Shown piece by piece: positions 9,924 to 20,864 of a stretch of DNA of 64,000 nt (position 1 is the first letter of the stretch; the number at the start of each line of letters is the position of its first letter). This DNA is from Hygrocybe punicea (lineage: Eukaryota; Basidiomycota; Agaricomycetes; Agaricales; Hygrophoraceae). A program made the position numbers and the translations under genes. The notes under the pieces were generated by a model, which ran no database searches, had not been told where the DNA came from, and saw only the letters and a list, made by a program, of their open reading frames with translations. The stretch is from NCBI GenBank assembly GCA_963556145.1, contig OY744465.1, positions 4,464,001-4,528,000 of the forward strand, given 5' to 3'.

Positions 9924-12011
9924 TAGTGTTGCCGAAGTTCAGTTCGGTCCGGTTCCGACCCTTTTTGGCGGAACCGTGAACTGAACTTCGGGTCCGGTTT
10001 GGCGCATGGGCAAACCCGGACCCAGACGGCGTCGAACCGTCTCTTCGCGTTCGGTCTGGGTTCAGACGCGGTCTGAAACCCAGACCAAGGTGGGCTCACC
10101 CCGTCCGTTCTCCTCGTGAATGGCAGGCATGTATCAATAGATACGGCGCTGCACTTCGCGAGGTAGATGGGTGCGGGGGAGCCCTCTGGTGTCCCCAAGG
10201 GATGTGGAGGGACGGGGGGTCTTGTCCCATGGTCCCTGCGTGGCATTGCCGGCGCTGCTGCTGCCAAGTCCTCGTCGGGGCAGTGGTATGGTTGTGGTGG
10301 TGTTTCTGCCACGGGTGCTGCTGCTGCTGCTGCTGCTGTCGCCGTTGCTGCTGCCGCTGCTGCTGTTGTCGCTGTTGCCACTGCCGCTGTTGCTGCTGCT
10401 GCTGTTGCTGCTGCTGGCCGTCGCCGTCATCGTTGCCTTGCCGCCGCTGGTGGTGGTGGTGTTGCGGCTGTCCCATGTCCGTTGGCATTGGATGGCTTGG
10501 TGCAGCAGCAGCAGCAGCTGCTGCTGCTGCCGGCACTGCTGCTGTTGTCCTCTTCAGGTGGTGGTATGGTCGCGGTGGTGTTGCTGCCACGGCTGCTGCT
10601 GCCGGCGTTGCTGGTGTTGCCGGCGTTGCTGCTGCTGTTGCAGGCGCTTCTGCTGCTGCCGGCGCTGCTCATGGCCGTTGCCATCGTCGTTGATGCCGTT
10701 GCCATTGCCACCGCTGGTGGTGGTGGTGGTGGTGGTGTTGCGGCCGTCCCGCGTCCATTGGCATTGCGTTGGCATTGGGATCCATGTTGTGCCGGGTCGT
10801 GTGCTCGCTGTAAAGGCGAGGTCGGGGTGGCTGCGGAATAGTAATCCTAAGCCTGTGGGGGTCAGCGTGAAAGTGACTAGGAATAGTCTAGCGAGCTTCA
10901 GTAAGATGATAGGATATAAATGATAAGAAGCCGCCAAGTAAACTACTGAAATCTATCAAGGCCGATCGAAGCTGACGAAGCCGACGATGTCAGGTATGGC
11001 GGGTCGGGTGTCGGGTGACGAGGGACGTAGAGATAAAGGCGGTAGAACGACGGGGAGAGCGTCGAGGAATCCGACGAGCAATGTGTGCGATGGATTTTAC
11101 TGAGAGACTAATTCTCAGAGAGAGGAAATGGGGGAACTGGTTTCTTATTCAGAGACGGCGCTTGGGCACCGTTTTTATACTACAAATTTCTGTACCTAGA
11201 TTCGGACGAGAGTCTTTGGCCGATGAGAGAAAACAAAGGAGAATAAAATTGGAAAAGTAGGAAGGGGGTTGCGAGGCGACCATGACAGGGAAAATGGGTG
11301 GAAGATATAAAAACCGTAAAAGATGTAATATACTTTACTATATCTCCATAAGGGAGACGCTAGGTGCGAATAAGGCAAGTCCGACGTCGGGATTTCAGTC
11401 CGATGAGATCTATCTTTGATATTTGAAGTTCCGTGAGTTTAGGAGATGGACCGACCAGGTACGTGAGCGGCCGTGCTAGTCGGTATGCATCGGGTTGCGT
11501 CGGGTTGCGTCGGGTTCGAGTGTAGATTGCTAGAGACGTCGGGTTCGAGCGGATTCGCGAGATATCGATGTTACGGCCTCAGAGGGTCGAGGACCCTCTA
11601 CATCGCGATATGGTCGCGGTCAAGTTGCCTGTGGCAGATAATATTAGTAAAGTTAAGAAATTTTATGAGACTTACCTGTGTTCATGAACGCGACATTGTG
11701 TCGCGTTCATTGGCCTTGCGTTGTTGCGGTGTTGGTGAGGAAAACCTACATGTAATGGTCACATGATACTGTTTACCACGAAAAAGTAAGTAAAGAAATA
11801 CGAAAAACAAATGAAATAAATACCTTAAAAATATCCGCATTCGCGGTTTGGACACGGTTTGGAGCCATTCAGGAAATCCGGCAGGCCTCAAAACCCAGAA
11901 CTGAACCCGCGGTCCAGTTCAGCACTTGGCTGAACTTAGACTGAACCTAGGGTTCGGTTCGGGGTTTGAACCGGGTTCGGCTAGGTTCAGAACCGAACTA
12001 CGGCAACACTA
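9924..12011. mobile_element. hAT-like non-autonomous element with CTG-rich core
   Basis: The ends are inverted, TAGTGTTGCCGAAGTTC at the left and its near-complement at the right. The flanks are a perfect 8-bp duplication GTTCCAAC (9916-9923, 12012-12019). An 8-bp duplication and TAGTG-type ends fit the hAT superfamily. The subterminal regions carry many GGTTCGG/CCGAACC motifs. The core (about 10250-10760) is an impure CTG/CAG triplet repeat. No transposase is present. It is inserted in the Harbinger transposase gene, in the codons after APGSW. Confidence 0.85.
10300..10690. repeat. Impure CTG/CAG triplet tract
   Basis: Long runs of CTG interrupted by CCG, TTG and GTG occupy the core of the hAT-like element. 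All six frames are open for long distances only because of the triplet repeat, giving poly-Gln, poly-Leu, poly-Ala or poly-Cys strings that are not proteins. Confidence 0.8.
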
Positions 12012-13054
12012 GTTCCAACTGCCAGGCGCATTTAGTTTACATGCGAGGATCTCGCCTGGGTCAGGTTCAGCAAGTAGAATGTAGATAGACAGATAGACAT
12101 ACCATTTGGTGCAAACACAAAAACATTAGTGATGACACGAGTATGGAGCCAACCATTGTATGTAGAGTTGGCAAACTCCTCATCAGTTGACTCTTGAAGG
12201 TTTATATTAAGCCCGTCCATGGACCCAAATGCGCCTGTAAGCAAGGGGTGACGACGGACAATCAGCTCGTTTAAGCTGCCGAAGTCATTACCCTTTGGCC
12301 AAGTGATGCGAGCTTCATGTAGAGAGCGGAGCGTTGATAATAAGATGGCAAGCGAAAACTTGAGGTACCGTTGAACGGTTGCAGGAACCAACGCGAAGAT
12401 CAGTGATAGGGAATGTGCCGGCACAGTGGTGGTGATGTGATGAAGCGCAAGCGCTAAGGCTCCGGCAGGATCCAGGGAACGGCGGTGGATGCGTGGAGTG
12501 CTGTTGGGGTTCATATCAGGCCGGGGTATCGGGTTGCTGACCCATGCGGCTGCAAAACCGCTGCCGAGAATGTAATTGAACGATGCGATGTCGAGTCCCA
12601 TGACTGTGATAAAGGCGTTGTCGCTGCCCCGAGTGTATAGCTGTTGCCATGGAGTGCTCTCACGAGGATTGGGTAGGAGATCTGGTCGACATAGATAGTG
12701 TTGAGAGATGCGACGGCGGTGGGTTCTGATGCGACACGATTCAAGAATTCCGTGCCCAACAAGGGCAAGGCAGGCGAGAAGGTGGTGGCGATGGTTGTGA
12801 CGGTCACTCTCCTCGTCATCCTCTTCAGCAATGAGAAGGGCTGCGACCTCGTCGTACATGATAAAATGTATTTGTGTCTAGGATTTGTTGTACGGTTTAG
12901 GATGCTACATAAAATCAGACATATCTTTTTTTTTAAAGGGTCACATTTACGATACGATTTATGTTATATGCTGTGGATTCGCTTCCAATATGTTGAGAAT
13001 TTGTATTTGTTTGTTGTACACCAGTGTACTGCAATTGTTCACTTGCAAGGCGAG

Positions 13055-13760
13055 ATGAACACGACCAACATGCGACAAAGGATGCCATTCAAAAACCCAG
13101 ACGATGATGAACTGGGGGAAAGAACAGTTTTGGATGAACAAGGTAGGCGAAATAGCTGATACTGCAACCAACATGACATTTCCGCTCGACCAGAACAGGA
13201 AGAGGTGATTCACAATCTACGCATTCAGAACGCAAAATCCCACAGACAGCAATTGTGGGTCCTTGGTGCAACCCTTGTCCTCTCGTGCTCACTGTACGCG
13301 CAAAGATTCTGAGGTCCAACTTTTTTCTCTCGTCGCAAGCTCAAGTCTCTTTTCCAGACTGGTTATATACGTACTCTCACCTTCAAAAACTAGTCCTCTC
13401 CTCGTGATAATTCTAAGCAACGATCCGAAGGCAGATGCGCCTATTCCTCTCGCAGACCTTTTTGCATGCTTGTCACTAGCGATCCACTTGAACCTCGCTC
13501 TACATCTATACCCAGAAAGGAGTCGGACCTGGCTCCAATCTGTCAATCTCCGGCCTCTTTCCTACTGGGTGACATATACCCTTTCGGTTGTCGCGCCCAT
13601 AATCTGTATTCTTCTGGGACGGTCGTGGCAGACTGTAGCCTGGTGGAGTCTCACAGGGGCAGTAGTCTTCATCGTGCAGACTGTGCAGCAGTCTATGGTC
13701 CAAGGGGGCCAAAGCATCCTGGAGCTGGAGAAGTTGAAATATGTGGCCCCGGGGCCATAA
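13055..13760 (+). CDS. Small multi-span membrane protein
   Basis: Three exons, 13055-13142, 13194-13293 and 13358-13760, join in frame to 196 residues. The N-terminus is acidic and hydrophilic (NPDDDELGERTVLDEQEQEE), then an Arg/Lys-rich turn leads into the first membrane segment (WVLGATLVLSCSLLVIYVL). At least three more hydrophobic segments follow, near LADLFACLSLAIHLNLALHL, WVTYTLSVVAPIICILL and WWSLTGAVVFIVQTVQQ. It ends ELEKLKYVAPGP. The layout matches a conserved basidiomycete protein of unknown function. The Harbinger transposon ends 65 bases upstream of the start codon, so promoter and 5' leader have been replaced or pushed away. Confidence 0.6.
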
Positions 13761-14024
13761 ACGGGCTTTCTATTTTCCCGGTTCCTGTGCGTTACATCAT
13801 TTTTCTCACCACACCATTGATAATCATAACTTTAGTTCTCGTCCTGACGGGTGGATCTCATTTCTTAGGAAACACAATAACACGCTGAAGGGTGAAAGGA
13901 GTATCTATGCAAGTGGGTATTGGACTTTCGATGTTGAGGTAGAAACCGTCAGAACAATCAAGTGATAACAACGGAATACGACCTCGATACGGCGACAGAA
14001 GAAACTGTCGGATTTGTCGGCCCA

Positions 14025-15728
14025 TCAAACGAGTGGTAGCGGTGGCAACTCCTTCATCCTCCTTGCATCAATCGTCACCATGTTCGAATCATACCATTTC
14101 GAATCTTTTGTTGCTGATTGGGGCAGAACCAATCGGGGAGTCTGCCGCCAGAAACACCATGCGCGCAAGATATCCTGGAAAGGTGGCGTCAACATGTGTA
14201 CGGAGACATGAAGAAGACTGGACACACAGCTTGCGTTCCAAAGACAAGGACAACAACCAGGCCAACTGAAGCATAGGACTGTGAGAGGGAAGTAAAAAGA
14301 CCGAGATCCACGGGCGACTTACCGGAAGCCGCAAACATGTCTGGGATGGGGCTACGTGTTCTAAACACTGATACCATACTGACGCTGAAATATAGCACAA
14401 TAAGAAAATAATGAAAGTTGTGCTTTAATGACTGGAAGTGCACGAACATCATGCCAAAGAAAATATAGATGCCAAACACCAGGACGCGAATTACAATTTG
14501 GACATCCACGGTGCTTGAATGACCTGCTTTTCGTATGGCGCGCAAATTCCGAGAAAGGGTGATGGCGAGATGGACTGTAACAGGCGTAAACCGCTGAGTC
14601 CATGTTTGTTATATTCAGAAAGTAGCGAACCTTCAAGCGCCGTGATGCCGATGAACACTGTAAACGTGAAAATCGACATTGCATTGGATCTTGAAAATCA
14701 TTACCGATTGACATGTGCGTTGTAGAATGATGTAAGAATGCTCACAGCATTCCGAAATCTAAAGCACAATAAAAGACCCGTCGATGCCTGGTGACTTTTC
14801 CAGGGTGTTGAACGGAGAGCTAACAAGCAGACCAAGTCAAGGTTTTGTTGGGACAAAGTCAAAAATGATGCTACTGACTATGAAACAGGCGAGGCAGAAT
14901 GCGGCGAGGGCTATATATGGAGCGACAAGCATCTGGAAGGGATTTGTGTGAGCAATCGAAGCTATGAAAGAGGATCTAGGGCTTACCATGTATAGCTTCA
15001 GTCTCGCAAACTTGGCGTTGGAGGGTCCACCGTCAATGGTCATTGACAAGTGGTAAACTAACATGAGAACGGCAACAGACCACCTTCGGTTGGGAAATCG
15101 TGAGGCGAGGCATAACCTCAGAAATGTACAAACATACATCGGTGTAATGCCGTACATGAGAGATGTTTGGGCAATACAGAGACCCTTATTAGGCTCCGGC
15201 CCTACATGTTGACCAGCGTAAAAGCTATCCGCAGAGCTGATGTGAGGGGCAGCTGAGAGGGAATGACAGATGGACATACAGCATGCAAGAAAATACGCCG
15301 GAAAATATCCAGGTTATGCAAAGATTGACGAGTATTGGATGTCTAGTAGCTGTTCTAGAAAATAAAAAGGTCCCCACAAGGATCGGCAGGATAATGGTAT
15401 CCGGAATGAGATTAAGATAAATGAACAGGTACAATAGTGGATTAGCTGTGTGGTGATCTGGGGCTGGGTTAAGGTGGCAACACAGACGCAGTGACAGGGT
15501 ACGTACTGCGAACATGGAATGAAGATGGTGACCACATATGCATGCTGCCAGCAGAGAAGTAAAGACGGTTATCTGTCCAGCAGAACTCTGCCAGGGAGGG
15601 AGTCGAAGACAAGATGCAAGTCGGGAACTGAAACGCCCAGTATGTTGGGCCAGTCCAATCGACCGCCCCATGTCACTGTTGCCCTGGGGAATGACCTGAC
15701 CACGATCCAGAAGTCTCCTGACCATCAA
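14025..15728 (-). CDS. Seven-transmembrane, GPCR-like protein
   Basis: About eight or nine short exons on the minus strand encode hydrophobic helices joined by short loops. Readable segments in order are ITVFTSLLAACICGHHLHSMF, NPLLYLFIYLNLIPDTIIL, a helix ending WIFSGVFSCML joined across an intron to FYAGQHVG, LVAPYIALAAFCLACFIV, the basic loop HPGKVTRHRRVFYC, a VSIFTFTVFIGITALEG helix, VIRVLVFGIYIFFGMMFVHF and VGLVVVLVFGTQ. The tail reads LRAWCFWRQTPR and ends in ELPPLPLV at 14025. This order is that of a large family of agaricomycete 7TM proteins with receptor-like topology; ligand and partner are unknown. The stop is firm. The first exon is not; 15728 is the outer limit. Confidence 0.6.
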
Positions 15729-15789
15729 TCAGTAGCGTAATCCTTGCTCGAATACACAAACCCGGCAAGAATTTGATTAGTAAGCCACC

Positions 15790-16620
15790 ATGCAGTACTT
15801 CGTCGCACCGCCTCAGGCTCGTCGACCTCGCCAGAGGCGTTCGCAATCCTCAATCACCAAGCTCGAAGACTCCCTGTATATCTTTCCGAGTCCCTCCTCT
15901 GCCCCACCGAGTCCCAGTCCGTCGTCAGAGTATTCGGCGCCAACACATCTATCATTGTCTACCTTGTCTGAGGCGAGATCTAGAAACAGTAGTGTCCAGC
16001 CGTGTTCCAGAAGCACAAGGCCTCATTCGGAGGTTCTGCACACACCTTACATTATCAGCCCAGGCGGTGATCTCGAAATATGGGACTGGGCTGAAGATAC
16101 GGGCAGGAAATTAGATGAAAGTGTAGGTGACGAGAAGTGGGAGTGTAGGGAATCCGCTCGAGTTCGTGAACCCTCCCCATTCCGATTTGAATTGCGCCGT
16201 CTCCAGTCTACTACAAGCAAAGGCCGCATAGCTTATCATGGTTCACCGACTACCATCAGGCCGAGCTGTCCGCATCCGCGTGTCCACATTCCATTGCTAT
16301 CTTTTTTCATATCCCTATTTTCGGTGGATGAAGCTACTCTGCACCTCCTCACTCATCCTGCCAACGAATCTGAATCTGCCCTGTTTCCCGGCCATGCGTT
16401 ATGTTCTGATGAAATTCATGCTCAAGAGGATGGTTGTCACGGCGTTGCCAAATTGCTCATGCCCTTGGGAGAATTTCGTTCAGTGAAGGAAGGGTGCGCG
16501 GTGGCCTGTAATCCATCCAATCCCTTGCTGGTGTCTTCCTCTCCTGTAGTCGGAATCTGGCATTTTATTGGTAATGTCTTGGTGGATGGGGGGAAGGCTT
16601 TGAAAGAATTTTGGTCCTGA
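15790..16620 (+). CDS. Hypothetical protein, 276 residues
   Basis: One uninterrupted frame starts MQYFVAPPQARRPRQRRSQS. Residues 1-75 are basic and Ser/Pro-rich, thus disordered. The middle holds an acidic WDWAEDTG segment. The C-terminal half (about 155-260) is more hydrophobic and less biased, with HPRVHIPLLSFFISLFSV and a His/Cys-containing stretch near CHGVAKLLMP. No family was recognised. The start is the first ATG of the frame, 62 bases from the far end of the divergent 7TM gene, so they may share a promoter. Confidence 0.5.
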   Translation: MQYFVAPPQARRPRQRRSQSSITKLEDSLYIFPSPSSAPPSPSPSSEYSAPTHLSLSTLSEARSRNSSVQPCSRSTRPHSEVLHTPYIISPGGDLEIWDWAEDTGRKLDESVGDEKWECRESARVREPSPFRFELRRLQSTTSKGRIAYHGSPTTIRPSCPHPRVHIPLLSFFISLFSVDEATLHLLTHPANESESALFPGHALCSDEIHAQEDGCHGVAKLLMPLGEFRSVKEGCAVACNPSNPLLVSSSPVVGIWHFIGNVLVDGGKALKEFWS

Positions 16621-16756
16621 CGCAACCTGGCGGAACAACCCTTTGTTTTGTTTAGAGATTCCTTCATTTTGTAGCATTACTCTTCCTTAGACTGTACCAT
16701 ACAGCTGTTATAACAGTTATATCCACCCGTGAAGACGACCTTCTTGACTCGGACAG

Positions 16757-17801
16757 GTTTACGCTGGCATCCGCCTTCAAACTGAGCAGTAACGAGGCTC
16801 ACCCCTCCACCTACATAACCGTGCTACGTGCAATCCGCGATGTAATGAAAACTGTGCCCGAATTCCGGAAGATTTCCATCGCGAGGCAGCTGCAGTTCTC
16901 CGTCGACCTTGCTTTGATAGCGCTTTCAATACGGTCGAGCTGCCTTTCGGCGAGAATAATGCATCAACCACCAAACTGACGATCTTTCTATTAGGACCGC
17001 TTACCTTGTCGATGTTTTTGTACTCTCGGACCCCGTCAAGGTCTATTCAGCGTTACTCCAAACCCTTCGCAAGGCGAGCATAGTCTCGCTGAACCTGACA
17101 GCAATCCGGCTCATCTGTTGCAGAAATCTGCCAACTTCGCGAGCATGGTCCATTTGCACGATCCGGCTTCAGGCCAGTCATTCTTCGTCAACACAGTTTT
17201 GTTCTCGGAGAGTCTTCGATACCTGCACGAATCGTCGTCCCACCCCTGGACTTCGTTTATTAGTTTGGACGAACAGTTCTCGCTGGTAGGTAAACTTCCA
17301 ACACGAACGACAAACACCTCTTCATACTGGAACCCAAAACAGCTCTCCACTCCTCCTCAAACTGTCTTACAAGCTCTCGAGGAAATCGATCAAGCACTCT
17401 CAACACTGATTAAATGGCCGGAAACAACTACAATCACCTTTGGGGCCAACTTAGGCTTGGAAGTAGCGGTGCCTCTCGCAGCCTTCCTCCTCGAATACCC
17501 ATTCGCATATGTCCCAACATCGCCTAACCAAACGTCCTTTCTTGCTAGAGTGCCTCTTTTCGTTTACGAATGCATTCTTACCCGCATGCACCATGACGTG
17601 ACCGATATCACCCCCAGCTCTCACTCCTTCCTCAAGTTTTCCGCTCCACGTGCCGTGAGCGTCATGCACCCGGAACTGTCGCATCTCCATCTAGTAGACA
17701 AGATCAAATATCGGTACCAGGCTCGTTTGATGGACAACGGGTGCAACCTGGTGCTCACAATTCAACAGAATGCCAAAACATTTGACCGAGTCGCATTATA
17801 A
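16757..17801 (+). CDS. Conserved hypothetical protein, possibly DUF4504-like
   Basis: The secure part is 17118-17801, ending DRVAL. It reads like a compact enzyme-like or structural domain: MVHLHDPASGQSFFVNTV, then GKLPTRTTNTSSYWNPKQL, a helix with LEEIDQALSTL, and GLEVAVPLAAFLLEYPFAYVP. Upstream, after an acceptor at about 17000, LVDVFVLSDPVKVYSALLQTL is in another frame, so a short intron or a one-base lesion near 17075 must be assumed. The 5' exon around 16757-16985 is uncertain. The pattern recalls DUF4504 (human C1orf74), but this is from memory and weak. The 3' end lies 18 bases from the PPWD1 stop; the two genes converge. Confidence 0.45.
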
Positions 17802-17819
17802 ACGTCGTTGTTACATATG

Positions 17820-20347
17820 CTATTCTACATCGACACTGATGATTTTAATATCCTCATACGGTTTGTCTGCTTTGCTTGTTTTGACATTTTCGATGGCGTG
17901 GACAACCTCTAGCCCAGAGAGTGCGCGTCCAAAGATCGTATGCTTCTTGTCGAGCCAAGGTGTCGCAGTCGTTGTAATAAAGAACTGAGAACCGTTCGTA
18001 CCAGGACCAGCATTGGCCATGCTCACGGTGTACGGCCTAGAGGATCAGAATCAGCCACCACGATCAAAGACAGACCAGAGGACGCTGGGCGTCAACAACC
18101 CACCGGTCGTGTTTCAAGTCATCTGAAAACTCGTCCTCAAACTCCTTACCCCAGATAGAAGTTCCACCAGTCCCATCTCCGAGCGGATCTCCAGTCTGGA
18201 TCATGAATTTCGGTATGACACGGTGAAAGATAATACCCTCAAAGAAGGAACTCCGTGCATGGCCTACAAAGTTCTCAACTGCCTTCGGCGCTTGTGCGGG
18301 GAACAGACGGAGATGTATATCTCCCAAAGTCGTGTGGATGGTCGCCGAATTCGCAAGAGGTGATGGCCCACTTTGGTTGAAAGCTGAGGACGCCGTAGCA
18401 ACGTTCTGCTCTTCTCGAGTCGGTCTCTCATTGAAGACGTCACGGTCTCCTGACTTGTTGTCCCTAACATGAGTTTTTAGTACACTTGAGCTTGAAAAAT
18501 GGGGGTGGCTGCATTTACCCAGGTTCAGAGCGTGTAAACATGTAAAACCTTTGGCGTTTGTACCCTGTGCAGAAGAGAGTCGGATCTCGGACCCCTTTCT
18601 CTGCCAGTATCGGATTAGCAGACGCCGTCATTGCCTGGAAACAAGGCAATTCCAGTCAAATCATGAGCCTATGACGTGTTTTCGCCCAAACACACCATTG
18701 TGGCGATTCCTTTCTTCGTAGGGGCACCTTGGTATAGACTGAGGTTCAGCCAGCGAACGACTTCATCTTTCCCTAATAACCGGGCCACCCGATTTGTGAC
18801 GGTGTTTACCACTGATACAAGTGATGTATAAATCTCCGGCGCGGGACCTCGAACAATTACACTCACCCTTGATCCCTAACAATGACGGATACAGGATGAA
18901 CGCCCCACTTTCGTCCCATATTGCATTACTCCAGCGTCCGGGGATTCGGCCGTCGGGCCCTGGAACCTCCAATTCTCTTTCCACGGCCAAACGTCGACCA
19001 AACTCCATATCTTCGACTTTCCACACCGCCGTCCCAGCCTGCTGCATTTCTTGAACGGCTGCAAGAGATTCATCGTACTTTCGTGTCAATTTTCCTGAGA
19101 GGAGGGAGAACACTCGAATTTGTCTGTCAGGCAGAGAGAAGGTGACGAAACAGGACGAATCGGGAGACAAGGTCAAACAGGTCGGTGTCGATTTTGACTT
19201 AGATTAGTTAGATGTGTAGCATTGTCGGCAAGACACGATGTACTCACTTTTTTGAATTCGTATAAATCTGTGGCACTTTTGAAAGACCAAAGTCCTGGAA
19301 CATGTTTAGGCAATTCAAAAGGTTCTGTAGGTTGCCAGTATTCAATAAAACCGCCTTCGTCTGCGGATATGACTGTGTCGTATCTATCGCTGTACTAGCA
19401 AGGGGTCGGTCTGGTGTTCATTTGGTCACTGATGCAGGGGATGAACAAACATACGGTCATGAGATGTACGGGGAATCGGTGTAACTTGTCAATGGTCTCT
19501 AGTGGTGTGTCGCCGCCACGTGCATCGTAGAGCCGAATGATCCCGGTAGTGTGCTCTGACCTGCAAACGATGAATGGAATGGTAGCCCGTTTTACTTCTG
19601 GCCACTTACACTGCCAAAAGTCCTTGAGCTTGTCCGCGACGATGAACCCAACAGCAAGAATGCGGGGTGAAGCCCAGTTTTATCATGTTAATCATATCTA
19701 ATACGTTGATGTCGGCAAAATTTGTCAACAGCAATTCTAGATGCCGTACCGAAATTGACAACATCAAACACTTTCGCAGTTGCGTCCTCGGATACGCTGG
19801 CAAATAGTTGTCCGTCCGCACTAGCCGAGACACCAATGACGGGTGCAAGGTGCGCTCGATAGTGCTTGACAAACTCAATGCCCGCCTCCTGCTTCTTCCA
19901 GAGTTTGAGATGACCATCGACAGAAGTAGTGATAAGGAAATCCGTTCTCAGTCAAGAATGAGTAAAACAATTCTTGCAACAGCAGAAAAGTGGATTTACC
20001 TTGTGACAACACAAAAGTTTATGGTATCACGATGCATGAAACTTTTCCAATATTGGTCCGCGTTGGGAAGATGGTCCAAATACAAACGTTCGTGAGGAAG
20101 AACTACGTATCACGTTCTGTCTCTTTGAGGTTCGATAGCAATCAAATGAGATTTCATACATACCTTTTCGTTTTTTTTTTGATATCTCTTGTGAATTATC
20201 CGGCATGGGCATAGGTCCTACATCTGAGTCATCATCACTGCCCTCTCCGACCTCGGTGGATGGGGGTGGCGGTTCGCGGTCTGTACATTCCGATTTTCTA
20301 GTTTCGCCGCGAGGGCGTTTGCCCAGGATTGAAGATTCCTCCAACAT
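17820..20347 (-). CDS. PPWD1: WD40-repeat cyclophilin (PPWD1), spliceosomal peptidyl-prolyl isomerase
   Basis: Exon 1 (20347-20164) encodes an acidic/basic leader ending KKKRK. Exon 2 (20102-20000) continues [19 protein letters not shown] in correct phase, a signature of PPWD1. The WD40 part follows through about 18700 ([46 protein letters not shown]). The C-terminal cyclophilin domain (18350-17820) keeps the active-site residues: [24 protein letters not shown] and the drug-contact Trp in [16 protein letters not shown]1 proteins isomerise prolyl bonds and associate with spliceosomes; that role is known for the family. About ten exons. A 16-kb transposon nest begins 100 bases upstream of the start codon. 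Confidence 0.9.
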
Positions 20348-20541
20348 GAGAGTTTTGAAGCTCAAATAATTTAGTCAGCCAGTCGAAAGTCAGCCAAATA
20401 AAATCACGTGAGCAAACAAATGCTTTCTTTGGGTCAACTTAGGTCAGAATTATGCGGCACTCACCTGTGAAGCCCACCCTAACCTTCTAATTAGAGGTTA
20501 CATCCTATTCGGCTGACACCTCTAACTAGAGGGTATTTATC

Positions 20542-20855
20542 TGTAGAACTAAGGATTGACAATATAATCTCAGTGCGAGAACAATACGCAGCTATATATT
20601 TAATGTTACCTAAGGATTGACAATATAATCTAGTTGAAGTCAATAAGAGGTAAAAGAAAATAAGGGAACAAGTGGCTAACCTCAGTGCGAGAACAATACG
20701 CAGCTGAGGTCTCTACGCTACGAAAACTAACTTATATACCTTAACAAAGGGTAAGGTAAGAAAGGATACCGAAAAAGGTAAATCTAATCTAATCTAATCT
20801 AGCGGTTATCTAATCATTGTTGATTCGGTACTTATAGCCGGTTTGTCATTCAACA
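20542..20855 (-). repeat. 3' LTR of Copia element
   Basis: 314 bp. It contains an internal duplication of the words ACTAAGGATTGACAATATAA and CAGTGCGAGAACAATACGCA, each twice, and a short CTAAT tandem run near 20785-20800. Confidence 0.9.
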
Positions 20856-20864
20856 CTCCCCCTC
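20856..20864 (-). other. Copia polypurine tract
   Basis: GAGGGGGAG on the minus strand, directly before the 3' LTR; it primes plus-strand DNA synthesis. The polyprotein stop codon (20863-20865) overlaps its first bases. Confidence 0.8.

Larger units (their letters stand above)
4509..12859 (-). pseudogene. Harbinger-type DDE transposase, split by two insertions
   Basis: Read on the minus strand, exon 1 is 12859-12103 and contains the first catalytic region (FGSMDGLNI). After a short intron (GTATGT to GACCCAG) the frame continues at 12055-12012 up to APGSWN. The hAT-like element 9924-12011 then interrupts it. The frame resumes at 9923 with DSRNAKK and the second catalytic region LIADSAFPRG, and stops at 9728 where the LTR element 4756-9723 begins. 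The C-terminus continues at 4755 (QLLSYRQT) and ends with TGA at 4509-4511. Joining the three parts gives about 390 residues, the usual length of DDE_Tnp_4 transposases. The C-terminal motif reads RQTAKWGN, whereas relatives usually have AEWG with a catalytic Glu, so the third acidic residue may be lost. The frame is otherwise open. Confidence 0.8.
2180..12986. mobile_element. PIF/Harbinger DNA transposon with two nested insertions
   Basis: The ends are perfect 18-bp inverted repeats, GGAAGCGAATCCACAGCA at 2180-2197 and its complement at 12969-12986. They are flanked by the 3-bp duplication AAT at 2177-2179 and 12987-12989. GG-starting TIRs and 3-bp duplications are typical of PIF/Harbinger. 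Inside are the two genes expected of the superfamily, convergent: a Myb-like gene (DUF6818, plus strand) and a DDE transposase (minus strand). Removing the LTR element 4756-9723 and the hAT-like element 9924-12011 leaves about 3.7 kb, a normal size for an autonomous Harbinger. Both genes are now broken. The right end lies 65 bases upstream of the start codon of a membrane-protein gene. Confidence 0.85.

Noticed and set aside
10167..10937. Long open frames on both strands (poly-Ala, poly-Gln, poly-Cys, poly-Leu)
   Set aside because: They exist in all frames because of the CTG triplet tract within a mobile element; no protein motif.
20454..20461. GCGGCACT as a duplication of host DNA
   Set aside because: Its last six bases are the tip of the older outer element, so the fold-back inserted into that element and not into host DNA.
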